Source of the DNA: Scybalomonas sp905214925
GTDB taxonomy: Bacteria > Bacillota > Clostridia > Lachnospirales > Lachnospiraceae
Assembly (NCBI GenBank): GCA_905214925.1
Contig: CAJMOB010000010.1
Location: forward strand, 1 to 64,000
Reading direction: 5' to 3'
DNA: 64,000 bases
How positions within the stretch are numbered: position 1 is the stretch's first letter; the number at the start of each line of letters is the position of its first letter. The position numbers and the translations under genes are program-made. This document shows positions 1-7,958 of the stretch, in pieces. A model generated the notes under the pieces. That model was not told where the DNA came from. It did not search any database and was given only the letters and a program-made list of their open reading frames with translations.

Positions 1-42
1 AAAAAAACACCTTGAAAAAGAAAATTTCAAGGTGTTTTTTTA
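1..42 (+). terminator. Intrinsic terminator of a gene left of the window
   Basis: A perfect 10-bp stem (CACCTTGAAA / TTTCAAGGTG, positions 8-17 and 25-34) is followed by a run of T. The mirror A-run on the left means it could also stop transcription on the minus strand. The gene it serves lies outside the window. Confidence 0.85.
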
Positions 43-160
43 TTTATGTGAAGGCAACGAATTAGAAACTATGCTTACATGAGTTTATGATGATTATACA
101 CCAATGTGAGAAATGAGAGGAGTGTTTTTTCTCCTACTTTTCATGAATATCATTAAAATA

Positions 161-203
161 ATGATCATTTTACGATTGTTTTATGAGTGAAATATGATAT
201 AAT
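161..203 (+). promoter_or_regulatory. Promoter of the GH3-DeoR operon with candidate operator
   Basis: The -35 is TTGTTT (176-181) and the -10 is TATAAT (198-203), with a 16-bp spacer. The 8-bp palindrome ATGATCAT (161-168) sits just upstream of the -35 and recurs inside the ABC-importer promoter near 4593, so it may be the site of the DeoR-type regulator encoded at 2065. Between the terminator at 1-42 and this promoter I see no gene. Confidence 0.6.
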
Positions 204-304
204 AGACGTAAAATGATGAAATATGATAGGGGGATCATTCTTATCATAGAATTATTGTTTTTAAATATGTAATAAAAAATATGAGAAGGAAAAGGAGAAG
301 AGGT

Positions 305-2047
305 ATGGTAGATTTAAAAGCAAAACCATTTTATTTAAAAGAAGAGGATATTCAATGGGTAGAAGAAACGATTGAACATATGACATTAGAAGAGAAGATA
401 GGTCAATTATTTATTATGTTGGATAGAAAAAAAGATCCAGAAGAGACGAGGAGAATTTTAACGAAATATCATATTGGGGGATGCCGTTATCAGAGTGAAG
501 ATCGGGAAAAAATTTATGAACAAAATAAGTTTTATCAAGAGAATAGTAAAATTCCAGTTCTGATTGCGTGCAACTGTGATAGTGGAGGAAATGGTGCTTG
601 CTCTGATGGAACTTATGTAGCAACTGCCGCAGCTTGTGGGGCGAGTGATGACTATGGTGTATCATACGATGTGGGATATGTAAGTGGAAGAGAAGCAAAA
701 GCAGTAGGATGTAATTGGGATTTTGGACCAGTATGCGATCTTTTATTCAATTGGAGAAATACAATTATCAATACAAGAGCTTATGGAAAAGAGACAGAAA
801 AAGTAATTCAGCACTGTAAAGCCTATATAAAAGGGGTGAAAGAAAGTGAGCTTGCTGTGTGCTGTAAGCATTTTCCAGGGGATGGAATGGAAGAGCTTGA
901 TCAACATCTTGTGATGGGAATTAATGACCTAAGTTGTGAAGACTGGGATAGAACTTATGGGACAGTCTATAAAACACTGATTGATGAAGGAATTGAAAGT
1001 ATTATGGTAGGTCATATTGCGTTGCCATCCTATTCAAAGAAGTTGCGTCCTGAAATGAAGGATGAGGATATTTTACCGGCAACCTTATCAGAAGAGTTAT
1101 TACAGGATTTATTAAGAGAGAAATTAGGGTTTAATGGATTGCTTCTTACAGATGCTTCTCATATGGCAGGGTTGACTTGTGCAAAGCCAAGAAGACTGCA
1201 AGTTCCAGGAGCGATTGCTGCAGGATGCGATATGTTCTTATTCTTTAATGACATTGAAGAAGATTTTGAATATATGATGCAAGGGTATAAAGAAGGAATT
1301 ATTACTGAAGAACGACTACATGATGCTTTAAGAAGAATCCTGGGATTAAAAGCTGTCCTAAAGTTGCATGAAAAGAAAAAATATGGTAAATTAATACACG
1401 AGAAACAAGGGCTTAATGTAATTGGATGTGAGCAGCATTTAGAGTTAGCAAAGAAAGCAGCAGATGCTAGCATTACATTAGTAAAAGATACAAAAAAAGT
1501 ACTTCCGATTGATTCAAAAACTCATAAAAGAGTTTGTGCTTTTGTCATCAGTAGTTCACCTATTCTAAGAAAAAATGTAGAAGATCCTGTGAAAAAAGTG
1601 ATAAAAGAAGAACTTGAGAATGCAGGTTATGATGTTCATGTACATGATAGTTACTATGATCTCATGTTAAAAGAAGGAATTAATTTGGAGACAGAATTAA
1701 AATCCGTTATTATCGGAAAAGTGGAAGAATTTAAGAAGAAATATGATGCCGTCTTTGTATTTATTAATATGAAAGGATATGCTCAGACGAATAATGTAAG
1801 ACTTAGTTGGTCCATTGGACATTCTGTTGAGATTCCATGGTATATGCAGGAAGTACCAACTGTCTTTATTTCACTGAATTACACCAATCATTTAATTGAT
1901 ATTCCGATGGCAAAAACATTTATTAATGCCTATGCACCTACAAGAGAAGTTATCAGACAGACCATTGATAAAATAGCAGGACGTTCAGAATTTAAAGGAC
2001 AATTTGACGATAATGTATTCTGTGGAAGATGGGATACAAGATTATAA
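305..2047 (+). CDS. Glycoside hydrolase family 3 (NagZ-like beta-glycosidase)
   Basis: Cytosolic enzyme of about 580 residues with a GH3 TIM barrel in the N-terminal half. The KHFPGDG motif near residue 187 corresponds to the NagZ-type signature KHFPGHG, and LLLTDASHM near residues 280-286 carries the expected nucleophile Asp (about D283). A second alpha/beta domain follows. No signal peptide is present, so the substrate must be imported. An in-frame ATG at 281 exists, but the ATG at 305 has an AAAGGAG ribosome site 7 bases upstream and gives the expected N terminus. First gene of an operon with the DeoR regulator. The subfamily resembles beta-N-acetylhexosaminidases, but beta-glucosidase or xylosidase activity cannot be excluded. 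The third residue of the His motif differs from NagZ (FPGDG for FPGHG). Confidence 0.85.
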   Translation: MVDLKAKPFYLKEEDIQWVEETIEHMTLEEKIGQLFIMLDRKKDPEETRRILTKYHIGGCRYQSEDREKIYEQNKFYQENSKIPVLIACNCDSGGNGACSDGTYVATAAACGASDDYGVSYDVGYVSGREAKAVGCNWDFGPVCDLLFNWRNTIINTRAYGKETEKVIQHCKAYIKGVKESELAVCCKHFPGDGMEELDQHLVMGINDLSCEDWDRTYGTVYKTLIDEGIESIMVGHIALPSYSKKLRPEMKDEDILPATLSEELLQDLLREKLGFNGLLLTDASHMAGLTCAKPRRLQVPGAIAAGCDMFLFFNDIEEDFEYMMQGYKEGIITEERLHDALRRILGLKAVLKLHEKKKYGKLIHEKQGLNVIGCEQHLELAKKAADASITLVKDTKKVLPIDSKTHKRVCAFVISSSPILRKNVEDPVKKVIKEELENAGYDVHVHDSYYDLMLKEGINLETELKSVIIGKVEEFKKKYDAVFVFINMKGYAQTNNVRLSWSIGHSVEIPWYMQEVPTVFISLNYTNHLIDIPMAKTFINAYAPTREVIRQTIDKIAGRSEFKGQFDDNVFCGRWDTRL

Positions 2048-2064
2048 GGAAAGAAAAGGAGAAT

Positions 2065-2859
2065 ATGAAAAGTACAAAGGCAGCAGTATATAAGAGAAAG
2101 CAACAAATATTAATAGAATTAAAGAAGAATAAGAGAGTCTTAGTAGAAAACTTATCAGAAGAATTAAAGGTATCACCGATTACCATTCGGAGGGATCTTG
2201 ACGAATTTCAGAAGAAAGGAATTGTTAAGAGATTTTATGGTGGAGCGGAATTGATTCAAGGAGCTTTGCTTGAAGATCCAGCAAGAGATACTTCCGATAA
2301 ATCGTTGTTAAATTATAAACAAGCCATTGCACGAGAAGCAGTAGAGTTGATTGAAAATGGGGATACTATCTTCTTAAATAGTAGTTCTACGGCGCTTTTA
2401 ATTTTAGAATATTTAAAAAATAAAAGGGTCACTGTTATTACCAATAACGGAAGAGTGATTGAAAAAGAATATGATCCACTGATAGAAATTGTTTTAACAG
2501 GGGGAGAAGTTAGTGGTTATAAGCGTTCTCTTGTAGGAGATTTTGCCCTACAAATTATTCGAAAGGTTAGGGCAGATAAATGTTTTTTAGGAGTAAGTGG
2601 GATTACAGATAGCGGAGAAGTTAGCACTGCAATTCTACAAGAAACGATGATCAATAGTCTCATGATGGAACAGACCAATGATATGGTGGTATTTTTAGCG
2701 GATCATCGAAAAATAGGAGTTCAAAATAACTTTATTATTGGAAATATTGAGCAGGTTAAAAACGGATATATTATTACTGATGAGAAGGCGAATAGCTCTA
2801 TTTTATCAGCCTTAGAGAATAAACGAAGTGCAAGAATAAAAAGAGCAGAGTTAATATAA
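2065..2859 (+). CDS. DeoR-family transcriptional regulator
   Basis: 264-residue sugar-responsive regulator. The N-terminal winged HTH is visible (QILIELKKNKRVLVENLSEE then VSPITIRRDLDEF, residues about 12-55), followed by GIVKRFYGGA, the classic DeoR linker. The remaining 200 residues are the DeoR C-terminal sensor domain of ribose-5-P-isomerase-like fold, with the ITNNGRVI, LTGGEVS and CFLGVSGI blocks. Such domains bind phosphorylated sugars. An upstream in-frame ATG (2029) overlaps the GH3 gene; the ATG at 2065 with AAGGAG just before it is preferred, although that spacing is short. It probably controls the GH3 operon and the flanking kinase and ABC operons. Confidence 0.9.
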   Translation: MKSTKAAVYKRKQQILIELKKNKRVLVENLSEELKVSPITIRRDLDEFQKKGIVKRFYGGAELIQGALLEDPARDTSDKSLLNYKQAIAREAVELIENGDTIFLNSSSTALLILEYLKNKRVTVITNNGRVIEKEYDPLIEIVLTGGEVSGYKRSLVGDFALQIIRKVRADKCFLGVSGITDSGEVSTAILQETMINSLMMEQTNDMVVFLADHRKIGVQNNFIIGNIEQVKNGYIITDEKANSSILSALENKRSARIKRAELI

Positions 2860-2865
2860 GGTTCA

Positions 2866-2908
2866 TAAAAAATGTCTAATGAAAGAAATTTCATTAGACA
2901 TTTTTTAT
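2866..2908. terminator. Bidirectional terminator between convergent genes
   Basis: The stem AAATGTCTAATGAAA / TTTCATTAGACATTT is flanked by A-run and T-run, so it can serve both the DeoR gene (+) and the kinase gene (-) that converge here. Confidence 0.9.
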
Positions 2909-2928
2909 TTGTGCCAAGGTAATGAGAT

Positions 2929-4392
2929 TTAATATAGTTTTTGATAGAGTGACTCAAATTCCGCCTGTTTTTTTAAATAAAATTCTAAAGAATTTGGATT
3001 TGGAACATATTGTTTTATCAAATCATTTTTTCGTGTGATGTGAAAAGCATCGAAATATGTATTTGTCAATCCAAGTGACATCGCTGCTTGAATAAAAGCC
3101 CCAAGAGCTGTGGCTTCTTCATTTTTATAGATAGAGATAGGAATTTGAAGAATATCAGCTTCCAATTGAGGGAAGATAGAACAATTAGTTAGCCCACCAC
3201 AAAGTTTAATGTGCTTAACAGATTTTAAATATTTTTTTAGTGTCTTTATGTTGCAATTGATCTCATAACAAATACCTTCTAATAAAGCATGAGCAAAATC
3301 TCCTCTAGTTGAGGAAAGGGAGATATTATGAAAGGTTGCTAACGAATTGCTATTCCAATCTGGAGTTGCTCGTCCTTGAAAATAGGGAAGAGCAAGGATC
3401 GAAGTGTTCTCACAATTTTCTAATTCCGAGTTGATTAAATGAAAATCGTTTTTTTCACATTCTGAATAAAAGGTCTGTTTGAACCAATTAAAAGCAGAGC
3501 AACATGTCAAAATACTGCTTTCTAACAGATATTGATTTGGGATACAAGAAGTACTAAAAATTACATCTTCTTTAATATCATCAGGAATCTGTTTACAACA
3601 AGCTAAAATAAAAGCACCGGTTCCAGTTGTGATTTCAAAGTCACCGTCTTGTAACACCCCAAGTCCGAGAGCGGCGCATTGTTGATCTCCACCAGCAGTG
3701 ATAATAGGAATTCCTGATTTGAGATTGCAAAGGCTAGCAAACTCTTTTGTCAAAGTACCACAGATACTAGCTGGTGGTATTAAATCACTTAATTTTCTTT
3801 GATCGATCTGAAAAATATCTAATAATTCTTGATCCCATTCGTTGGTTCGAATATTCATCAGCTGAGAGCGACTACCGTAGCTATAATCTAAGACTTTATG
3901 ACCAGTCATTGTGTAAATCAGATATTCAGGAATTACAGATAGCATATCGCACTCATCATAAATATCAGGAAGATTTTCATGAATCCAAGCCATTTTACAA
4001 GCAGAAAATACTGGATTAACTGTTGAGCCGCTCTTTGAGAAGATAACGGAGTTTAGATGTTTTAAAGATTCTTTATACGATAAGGTGCGTTTATCTTGCC
4101 ACATAATAGCAGGCATAAGTGGTTCTCCGTTTTTTAATGGAATAACAGAAGATCTTTGAGAGGTTAAAACGATGGCATCTGGAGTAAGGTTATGAGCATG
4201 ACAATACTCTGCTAAGGAACAGCAAAGCTCAATCAGTTCCTGTTTTAAAGTAAGTGGATCCTGTTCTACATATCCATTAGAAAAGTATTGCGGTGCATGT
4301 GTCATTTGTTTTTTCATTAGAATGGTCGCATCTTGATTAAATAGGATTCCACGCATACTAGAAGTTCCTATATCGATCACATAAATAATCAT
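2929..4392 (-). CDS. FGGY-family carbohydrate kinase
   Basis: 487-residue sugar kinase with both FGGY domains. It starts with the phosphate-1 loop VIDIGTSSMRG, followed by WQDKR in the substrate site. The second domain has ITAGGDQQCAALGLG, the TTGTGAF phosphate-2 loop and CGGLTNC adenosine-motif segment. It phosphorylates a ketose, polyol or sugar acid in the cytosol. Divergent from the ABC importer and in the same island as UlaE and UlaF homologues, so L-xylulose, L-ribulose or an ascorbate-derived keto acid are plausible substrates, but sequence alone does not decide. Translation starts at ATG 4392 behind a GGGGGA ribosome site. It cannot be called xylB with confidence. Confidence 0.88.
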   Translation of the reverse strand: MIIYVIDIGTSSMRGILFNQDATILMKKQMTHAPQYFSNGYVEQDPLTLKQELIELCCSLAEYCHAHNLTPDAIVLTSQRSSVIPLKNGEPLMPAIMWQDKRTLSYKESLKHLNSVIFSKSGSTVNPVFSACKMAWIHENLPDIYDECDMLSVIPEYLIYTMTGHKVLDYSYGSRSQLMNIRTNEWDQELLDIFQIDQRKLSDLIPPASICGTLTKEFASLCNLKSGIPIITAGGDQQCAALGLGVLQDGDFEITTGTGAFILACCKQIPDDIKEDVIFSTSCIPNQYLLESSILTCCSAFNWFKQTFYSECEKNDFHLINSELENCENTSILALPYFQGRATPDWNSNSLATFHNISLSSTRGDFAHALLEGICYEINCNIKTLKKYLKSVKHIKLCGGLTNCSIFPQLEADILQIPISIYKNEEATALGAFIQAAMSLGLTNTYFDAFHITRKNDLIKQYVPNPNSLEFYLKKQAEFESLYQKLY

Positions 4393-4445
4393 AAAATCCC
4401 CCTTTGCTAGTTAAAGTAACTAAAATAAAATAATACATAGTCATA

Positions 4446-4473
4446 ATTATAGCAAAATATAAAAAAAGATCAA
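4446..4473 (-). promoter_or_regulatory. Promoter of the FGGY kinase gene
   Basis: On the minus strand, TTGATC (4468-4473) and TATAAT (4446-4451) are separated by 16 bp and point towards the kinase start at 4392. Confidence 0.6.
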
Positions 4474-4576
4474 TAAAAAATGAACTTTAAACCAATAAAA
4501 GAACGATAAGAGAATGATATAGGTTCAAAATATACAATAAATATGTGTTTTGAGTGTATTATTTATATAAAATAGC

Positions 4577-4605
4577 TTGACATAAACTAAAAATGATCAT
4601 ATAAT
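4577..4605 (+). promoter_or_regulatory. Consensus promoter of the ABC-glucuronidase operon
   Basis: Perfect TTGACA (4577-4582) and TATAAT (4600-4605) with a 17-bp spacer. The spacer end contains the palindrome ATGATCAT (4593-4600), the same 8-mer found upstream of the GH3 operon. A protein bound there would block RNA polymerase. Confidence 0.85.
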
Positions 4606-4670
4606 AATCGAAAAAGGGATTAGGGAGGCAAAAACGAACAAAAAATAATAATGGATTGCGAGGAGGAAGT

Positions 4671-5570
4671 ATGGAGAAAAAAAATATCAAAACCGAAAAA
4701 AAAGAGTTTTTGACAGGAATGGCATTTATTTTACCAAGTTTTTTAGGCTTTTTAGTCTTTACATTAATTCCTGTTATTATTTCACTTTTTCTTAGTTTTA
4801 CAAAGTGGAATTTTATGGAAGGATGGAGTTCCATTAAATTCAATGGACTTGATAACTACATTCGATTGTTTTCAGATGAGTGGTTTATCAGTTCCTATAA
4901 AAACAATATTATTTTTACAGTGATTACGGTTCCTGTGTTGATCGCATTAGGTCTTGTAGTAGCTACGATCTTAAATAAGTATATATGGGGTGGTGGAGTC
5001 GTACGAATTATGATTTTTATTCCTTATATAGCAAGTGTGGTTGCCGTATGTGCAGTCTGGATGGTTTTATTTCAACCAACATACGGGCCAATTAACCAAT
5101 TTTTAAGATCCATTGGAATTGAGAATCCACCAGGATGGTTAGCTGATTTTAAGTGGTCATTACCATCCATTATGATTGTGTACATATGGCAACAAGTTGG
5201 CTATTATGCCATTGTATTCTTAGCTGGATTAAAAGGGGTTTCTGAGGAAGTATATGAAGCTGCAAAGATCGATGGAGCTTCTGCAATTCGACAGTTCTTC
5301 TCTGTAACAATTCCTCTTGTTTCTCCTACAACCTTTTTCTTAACAATTATGGGGATTATCGGATCTTTTAAAGTGTTTGATCAGATCAGTGTCTTAACAC
5401 AAGGAGGTCCAGGAAGTTCTAGTTCAGTTATGGCTTACTATGTATATCGAACAGCTTTTGAATATTATGATATGGGATATGCTAATACCTTAGCATGGGC
5501 ATTATTTGTGCTTGTCTTTGTGGTGACTTTAATACAGTGGAAATTACAAAGTAGATTTACCAATGAGTAG
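4671..5570 (+). CDS. ABC sugar transporter permease, MalF/UgpA type
   Basis: 299-residue inner-membrane permease of the CUT1 family. Six hydrophobic segments are evident, beginning with MAFILPSFLGFLVFTLIPV. The cytoplasmic EAA loop reads EAAKIDGASAIRQFFSVTIPL. An in-frame TTG at 4656 exists, but ATG 4671 follows a GAGGAGGA ribosome site. First gene of the importer operon, 15 bp before its partner permease. No ATPase gene is nearby, so a shared MsmX-type ATPase encoded elsewhere presumably energises it, as in many Firmicutes CUT1 systems. Confidence 0.92.
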   Translation: MEKKNIKTEKKEFLTGMAFILPSFLGFLVFTLIPVIISLFLSFTKWNFMEGWSSIKFNGLDNYIRLFSDEWFISSYKNNIIFTVITVPVLIALGLVVATILNKYIWGGGVVRIMIFIPYIASVVAVCAVWMVLFQPTYGPINQFLRSIGIENPPGWLADFKWSLPSIMIVYIWQQVGYYAIVFLAGLKGVSEEVYEAAKIDGASAIRQFFSVTIPLVSPTTFFLTIMGIIGSFKVFDQISVLTQGGPGSSSSVMAYYVYRTAFEYYDMGYANTLAWALFVLVFVVTLIQWKLQSRFTNE

Positions 5571-5585
5571 GGGAGGAGAGAAAGT

Positions 5586-6419
5586 ATGTTGAAAAAAATA
5601 AATATCAGTAAAGTGATTTTAACAATTGTTTTCTGGTTTATTGGTATTACTATGTTAGTTCCCCTTGTATGGATGATTTCTACGGCATGTAAGGTGGAAG
5701 CTGATGTATTTAAATTCCCAATAGAATGGATTCCAAGGAGATGGAATCTGATTGAAAATATGAAAGAAGTTTGGGGTGGAGAATATAACTTTGGTTTATA
5801 TTATTTAAACTCCATTAAAGTAACAATTTTGGCAACCTTTTTACAGGTATTTGTATCAGCACTTGGTGCTTATGGTTTCTCAAAAGTGCATTTTAAAGGA
5901 AGAGATAAAATTTTCCTTGTGTACTTAGCAACGATGATGATTCCACCACAAGTAACAATTGTATCTCAGTTCATCATTATGAGAAATATTGGGCTCTACA
6001 ACACTCATGCAGGAATTGTTTTATTATTAGCATTTAGTGTATATGGTGTTTTTCTTTTAAGACAGGCCATGATGGCCATTCCAGAATCACTATCTGAATC
6101 AGCAAAGATTGATGGGGCAGGTCATTTTAGAATCTTTTTCCAAATTATCCTTCCTATGATAAAACCATCTCTTGCTACTCTTGCTACTTTAAAATTTGTG
6201 TGGACATGGAATGACTATCAAACACCACTTGTATTTTTAAATGACAGAAATTTATATACCATTCAGTTAGGAATGCGCCAGTTTGCTTCCGAATCAGGAA
6301 ACTATTACTCCTTGATTATGGCTGCAGCGGTGTCTGCAATCTTGCCACTTATTATTGTTTTCTTATTCTGTCAGCGATTTGTCGTTGATGGTATTGCCAC
6401 AGGAGCTGTAAAAGGATGA
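5586..6419 (+). CDS. ABC sugar transporter permease, MalG/UgpE type
   Basis: 277-residue partner permease. Membrane segments start at VILTIVFWFIGITMLVPLVWM. The EAA loop ESAKIDGAGHFRIFFQIILP sits about two thirds along, as in the family, and WTWNDYQTPLVFL is typical of this subunit. GGGGAGGAG ribosome site. It forms the membrane channel with the upstream gene and receives substrate from the lipoprotein encoded next. Confidence 0.92.
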   Translation: MLKKINISKVILTIVFWFIGITMLVPLVWMISTACKVEADVFKFPIEWIPRRWNLIENMKEVWGGEYNFGLYYLNSIKVTILATFLQVFVSALGAYGFSKVHFKGRDKIFLVYLATMMIPPQVTIVSQFIIMRNIGLYNTHAGIVLLLAFSVYGVFLLRQAMMAIPESLSESAKIDGAGHFRIFFQIILPMIKPSLATLATLKFVWTWNDYQTPLVFLNDRNLYTIQLGMRQFASESGNYYSLIMAAAVSAILPLIIVFLFCQRFVVDGIATGAVKG

Positions 6420-6468
6420 GAATAAAACAATAATATTTGATAGAAAGATAAATTATAGGAGGTATGTT

Positions 6469-7812
6469 ATGAAAAAAGGAAAAAAAATTTTATCAATGCT
6501 TATGGTATCAACATTGGCAATGGGGATGCTTTCTGGATGTTCAGGAAGTAGTAGCACATCAAAAAGCGGGGATTCTGATGATGGAACTGTAAACTTAAGA
6601 TTTGTTTCATGGTACAAAAATTATAAGGATTTAGATGAAAAAGTAGCGGAAGAATATAAGAAACTTCATCCAAATGTAAATGTAACATTTGAATATTATG
6701 GGGATATGACAGCTACCGAATATTATAAAAAAGTGGATTTAATGGTTATGGGTGGAGAAGAAATGGATATTTTAATGACATCTGCTTTTCCAGAACACGC
6801 ACAAAGAGCTGGCTCAGGAGCTTACATAGCACTGGATGAATATTTTGAAAAAGAGGGAGTAAAACCAGAAGATGAATATTCCATTGTTCAAAAAGTCAAT
6901 GATAAGATCTATGGAATTCCAGGAGATGTAAAATCTTGGTTTGTACTTATGAATAAAGACTATTTGGACGAAGCTGGACTTCCTGTTCCTGAACTTGATT
7001 GGACATGGGATGATTATAGAGAATATGCAAAGAAATTGACAAAGGGTGATGGAGCAGACAAAGTTTACGGAAGTTATTTCCATTCATGGGATCATTATGA
7101 TTACATGGGAATGTGGTCAACATATCCAGATAACCCAATGTTTAAAGAAGATATGTCAGGGGTTAACTTTGACGATCCAGACTTCAAGGATTGGTTGCAG
7201 TTCCGTTATGATTTAGAAAATGTGGATAAAACTTCTGTTCCATATTCTGATGTTGTTTCTATGAACATGAATTATAGAGATAAGTTCTTTAATGGAGAGA
7301 TCGCAATGCTTCCAATTGGTAACTTTATTGTTCCAGAGTTAGACGATCAAGATAAGTATCCACATGATTTCACAACAACATTTGCAGCGATGCCAGCATG
7401 GAAAGAAGCAGAGGATGGAACAACTTATACAGAATCTCATTTCTATTCTGTGAGCAAAACTTCAAAACATCCACAAGAAGCCTATGATTTTATTCGTTAT
7501 TACACAACAGAAGGAATGAGAATCAGAGGAATCAGTGTATCAGCTCAAAAGGGAATTGATAAGATGGAATTTATGAATATGCAGATTGAAGATCCAACTT
7601 ATATTGATATTGATGCACTGGATAAGGTTATGAACAATCCAAAGTGGAATGATTTAATTTACACAAATGTTCCAACTTATAATAAAGAAATGTCCCAGTT
7701 AATGGTAGATGAATGTTCCAGATTTCTTCTTGGAACGGATTCCCTTGACAATGTAGTTTCTTCTCTTATGAACAATGGTTCAAAACTGATGAAGGAAAAG
7801 GGAGATAACTAA
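6469..7812 (+). CDS. ABC sugar transporter solute-binding lipoprotein
   Basis: 447 residues. The N terminus is a lipoprotein signal: KKGKK, a hydrophobic stretch, then lipobox MLSGC, with the lipid Cys near residue 24 and a Ser/Gly-rich linker. The rest is a family-1 extracellular solute-binding fold (WYKNYKDLDEKVAEEYKKLHPNV is a typical first helix). It is rich in Trp, Tyr and acidic residues, as expected for oligosaccharide or glycoside binding. It captures the substrate for the two preceding permeases. Ligand unknown; the following glucuronidase suggests a glucuronide or glucuronate-containing oligosaccharide. Confidence 0.92.
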   Translation: MKKGKKILSMLMVSTLAMGMLSGCSGSSSTSKSGDSDDGTVNLRFVSWYKNYKDLDEKVAEEYKKLHPNVNVTFEYYGDMTATEYYKKVDLMVMGGEEMDILMTSAFPEHAQRAGSGAYIALDEYFEKEGVKPEDEYSIVQKVNDKIYGIPGDVKSWFVLMNKDYLDEAGLPVPELDWTWDDYREYAKKLTKGDGADKVYGSYFHSWDHYDYMGMWSTYPDNPMFKEDMSGVNFDDPDFKDWLQFRYDLENVDKTSVPYSDVVSMNMNYRDKFFNGEIAMLPIGNFIVPELDDQDKYPHDFTTTFAAMPAWKEAEDGTTYTESHFYSVSKTSKHPQEAYDFIRYYTTEGMRIRGISVSAQKGIDKMEFMNMQIEDPTYIDIDALDKVMNNPKWNDLIYTNVPTYNKEMSQLMVDECSRFLLGTDSLDNVVSSLMNNGSKLMKEKGDN

Positions 7813-7816
7813 ATGA

Positions 7817-7925
7817 AAAGGAGGTGTCGAAGAATATAGAATTTTAGAAAGATGCAGGATGGATAAAGTAGGATAGATTTTATCCCTTGTATGGAAATCA
7901 TATTTTTCGACACCTCTTTGTTTTT
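7817..7925 (+). terminator. Long-loop hairpin between binding protein and glucuronidase
   Basis: The arms AAAGGAGGTGTCGAA (7817-7831) and TTCGACACCTCTTT (7906-7919) pair over 14 bp with one bulge, enclosing about 74 nt that contains a smaller GGATAAA / TTTATCC hairpin. A GTTTTT tract follows. It is probably a leaky terminator or RNA-stability element that lets the binding protein be made in excess of the enzymes downstream. Confidence 0.6.
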
Positions 7926-7958
7926 ATGGTGACTAAAATTATTTCAAAGGAGGTTTTT

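Noticed and set aside
414..698. Antisense and out-of-frame ORFs throughout the window
   Set aside because: They overlap strong protein-coding genes, lack ribosome sites and show no family motifs.
2929..4392. Naming the FGGY kinase xylulokinase or L-xylulose kinase
   Set aside because: FGGY substrate specificity cannot be read from the motifs visible; only the family is safe.
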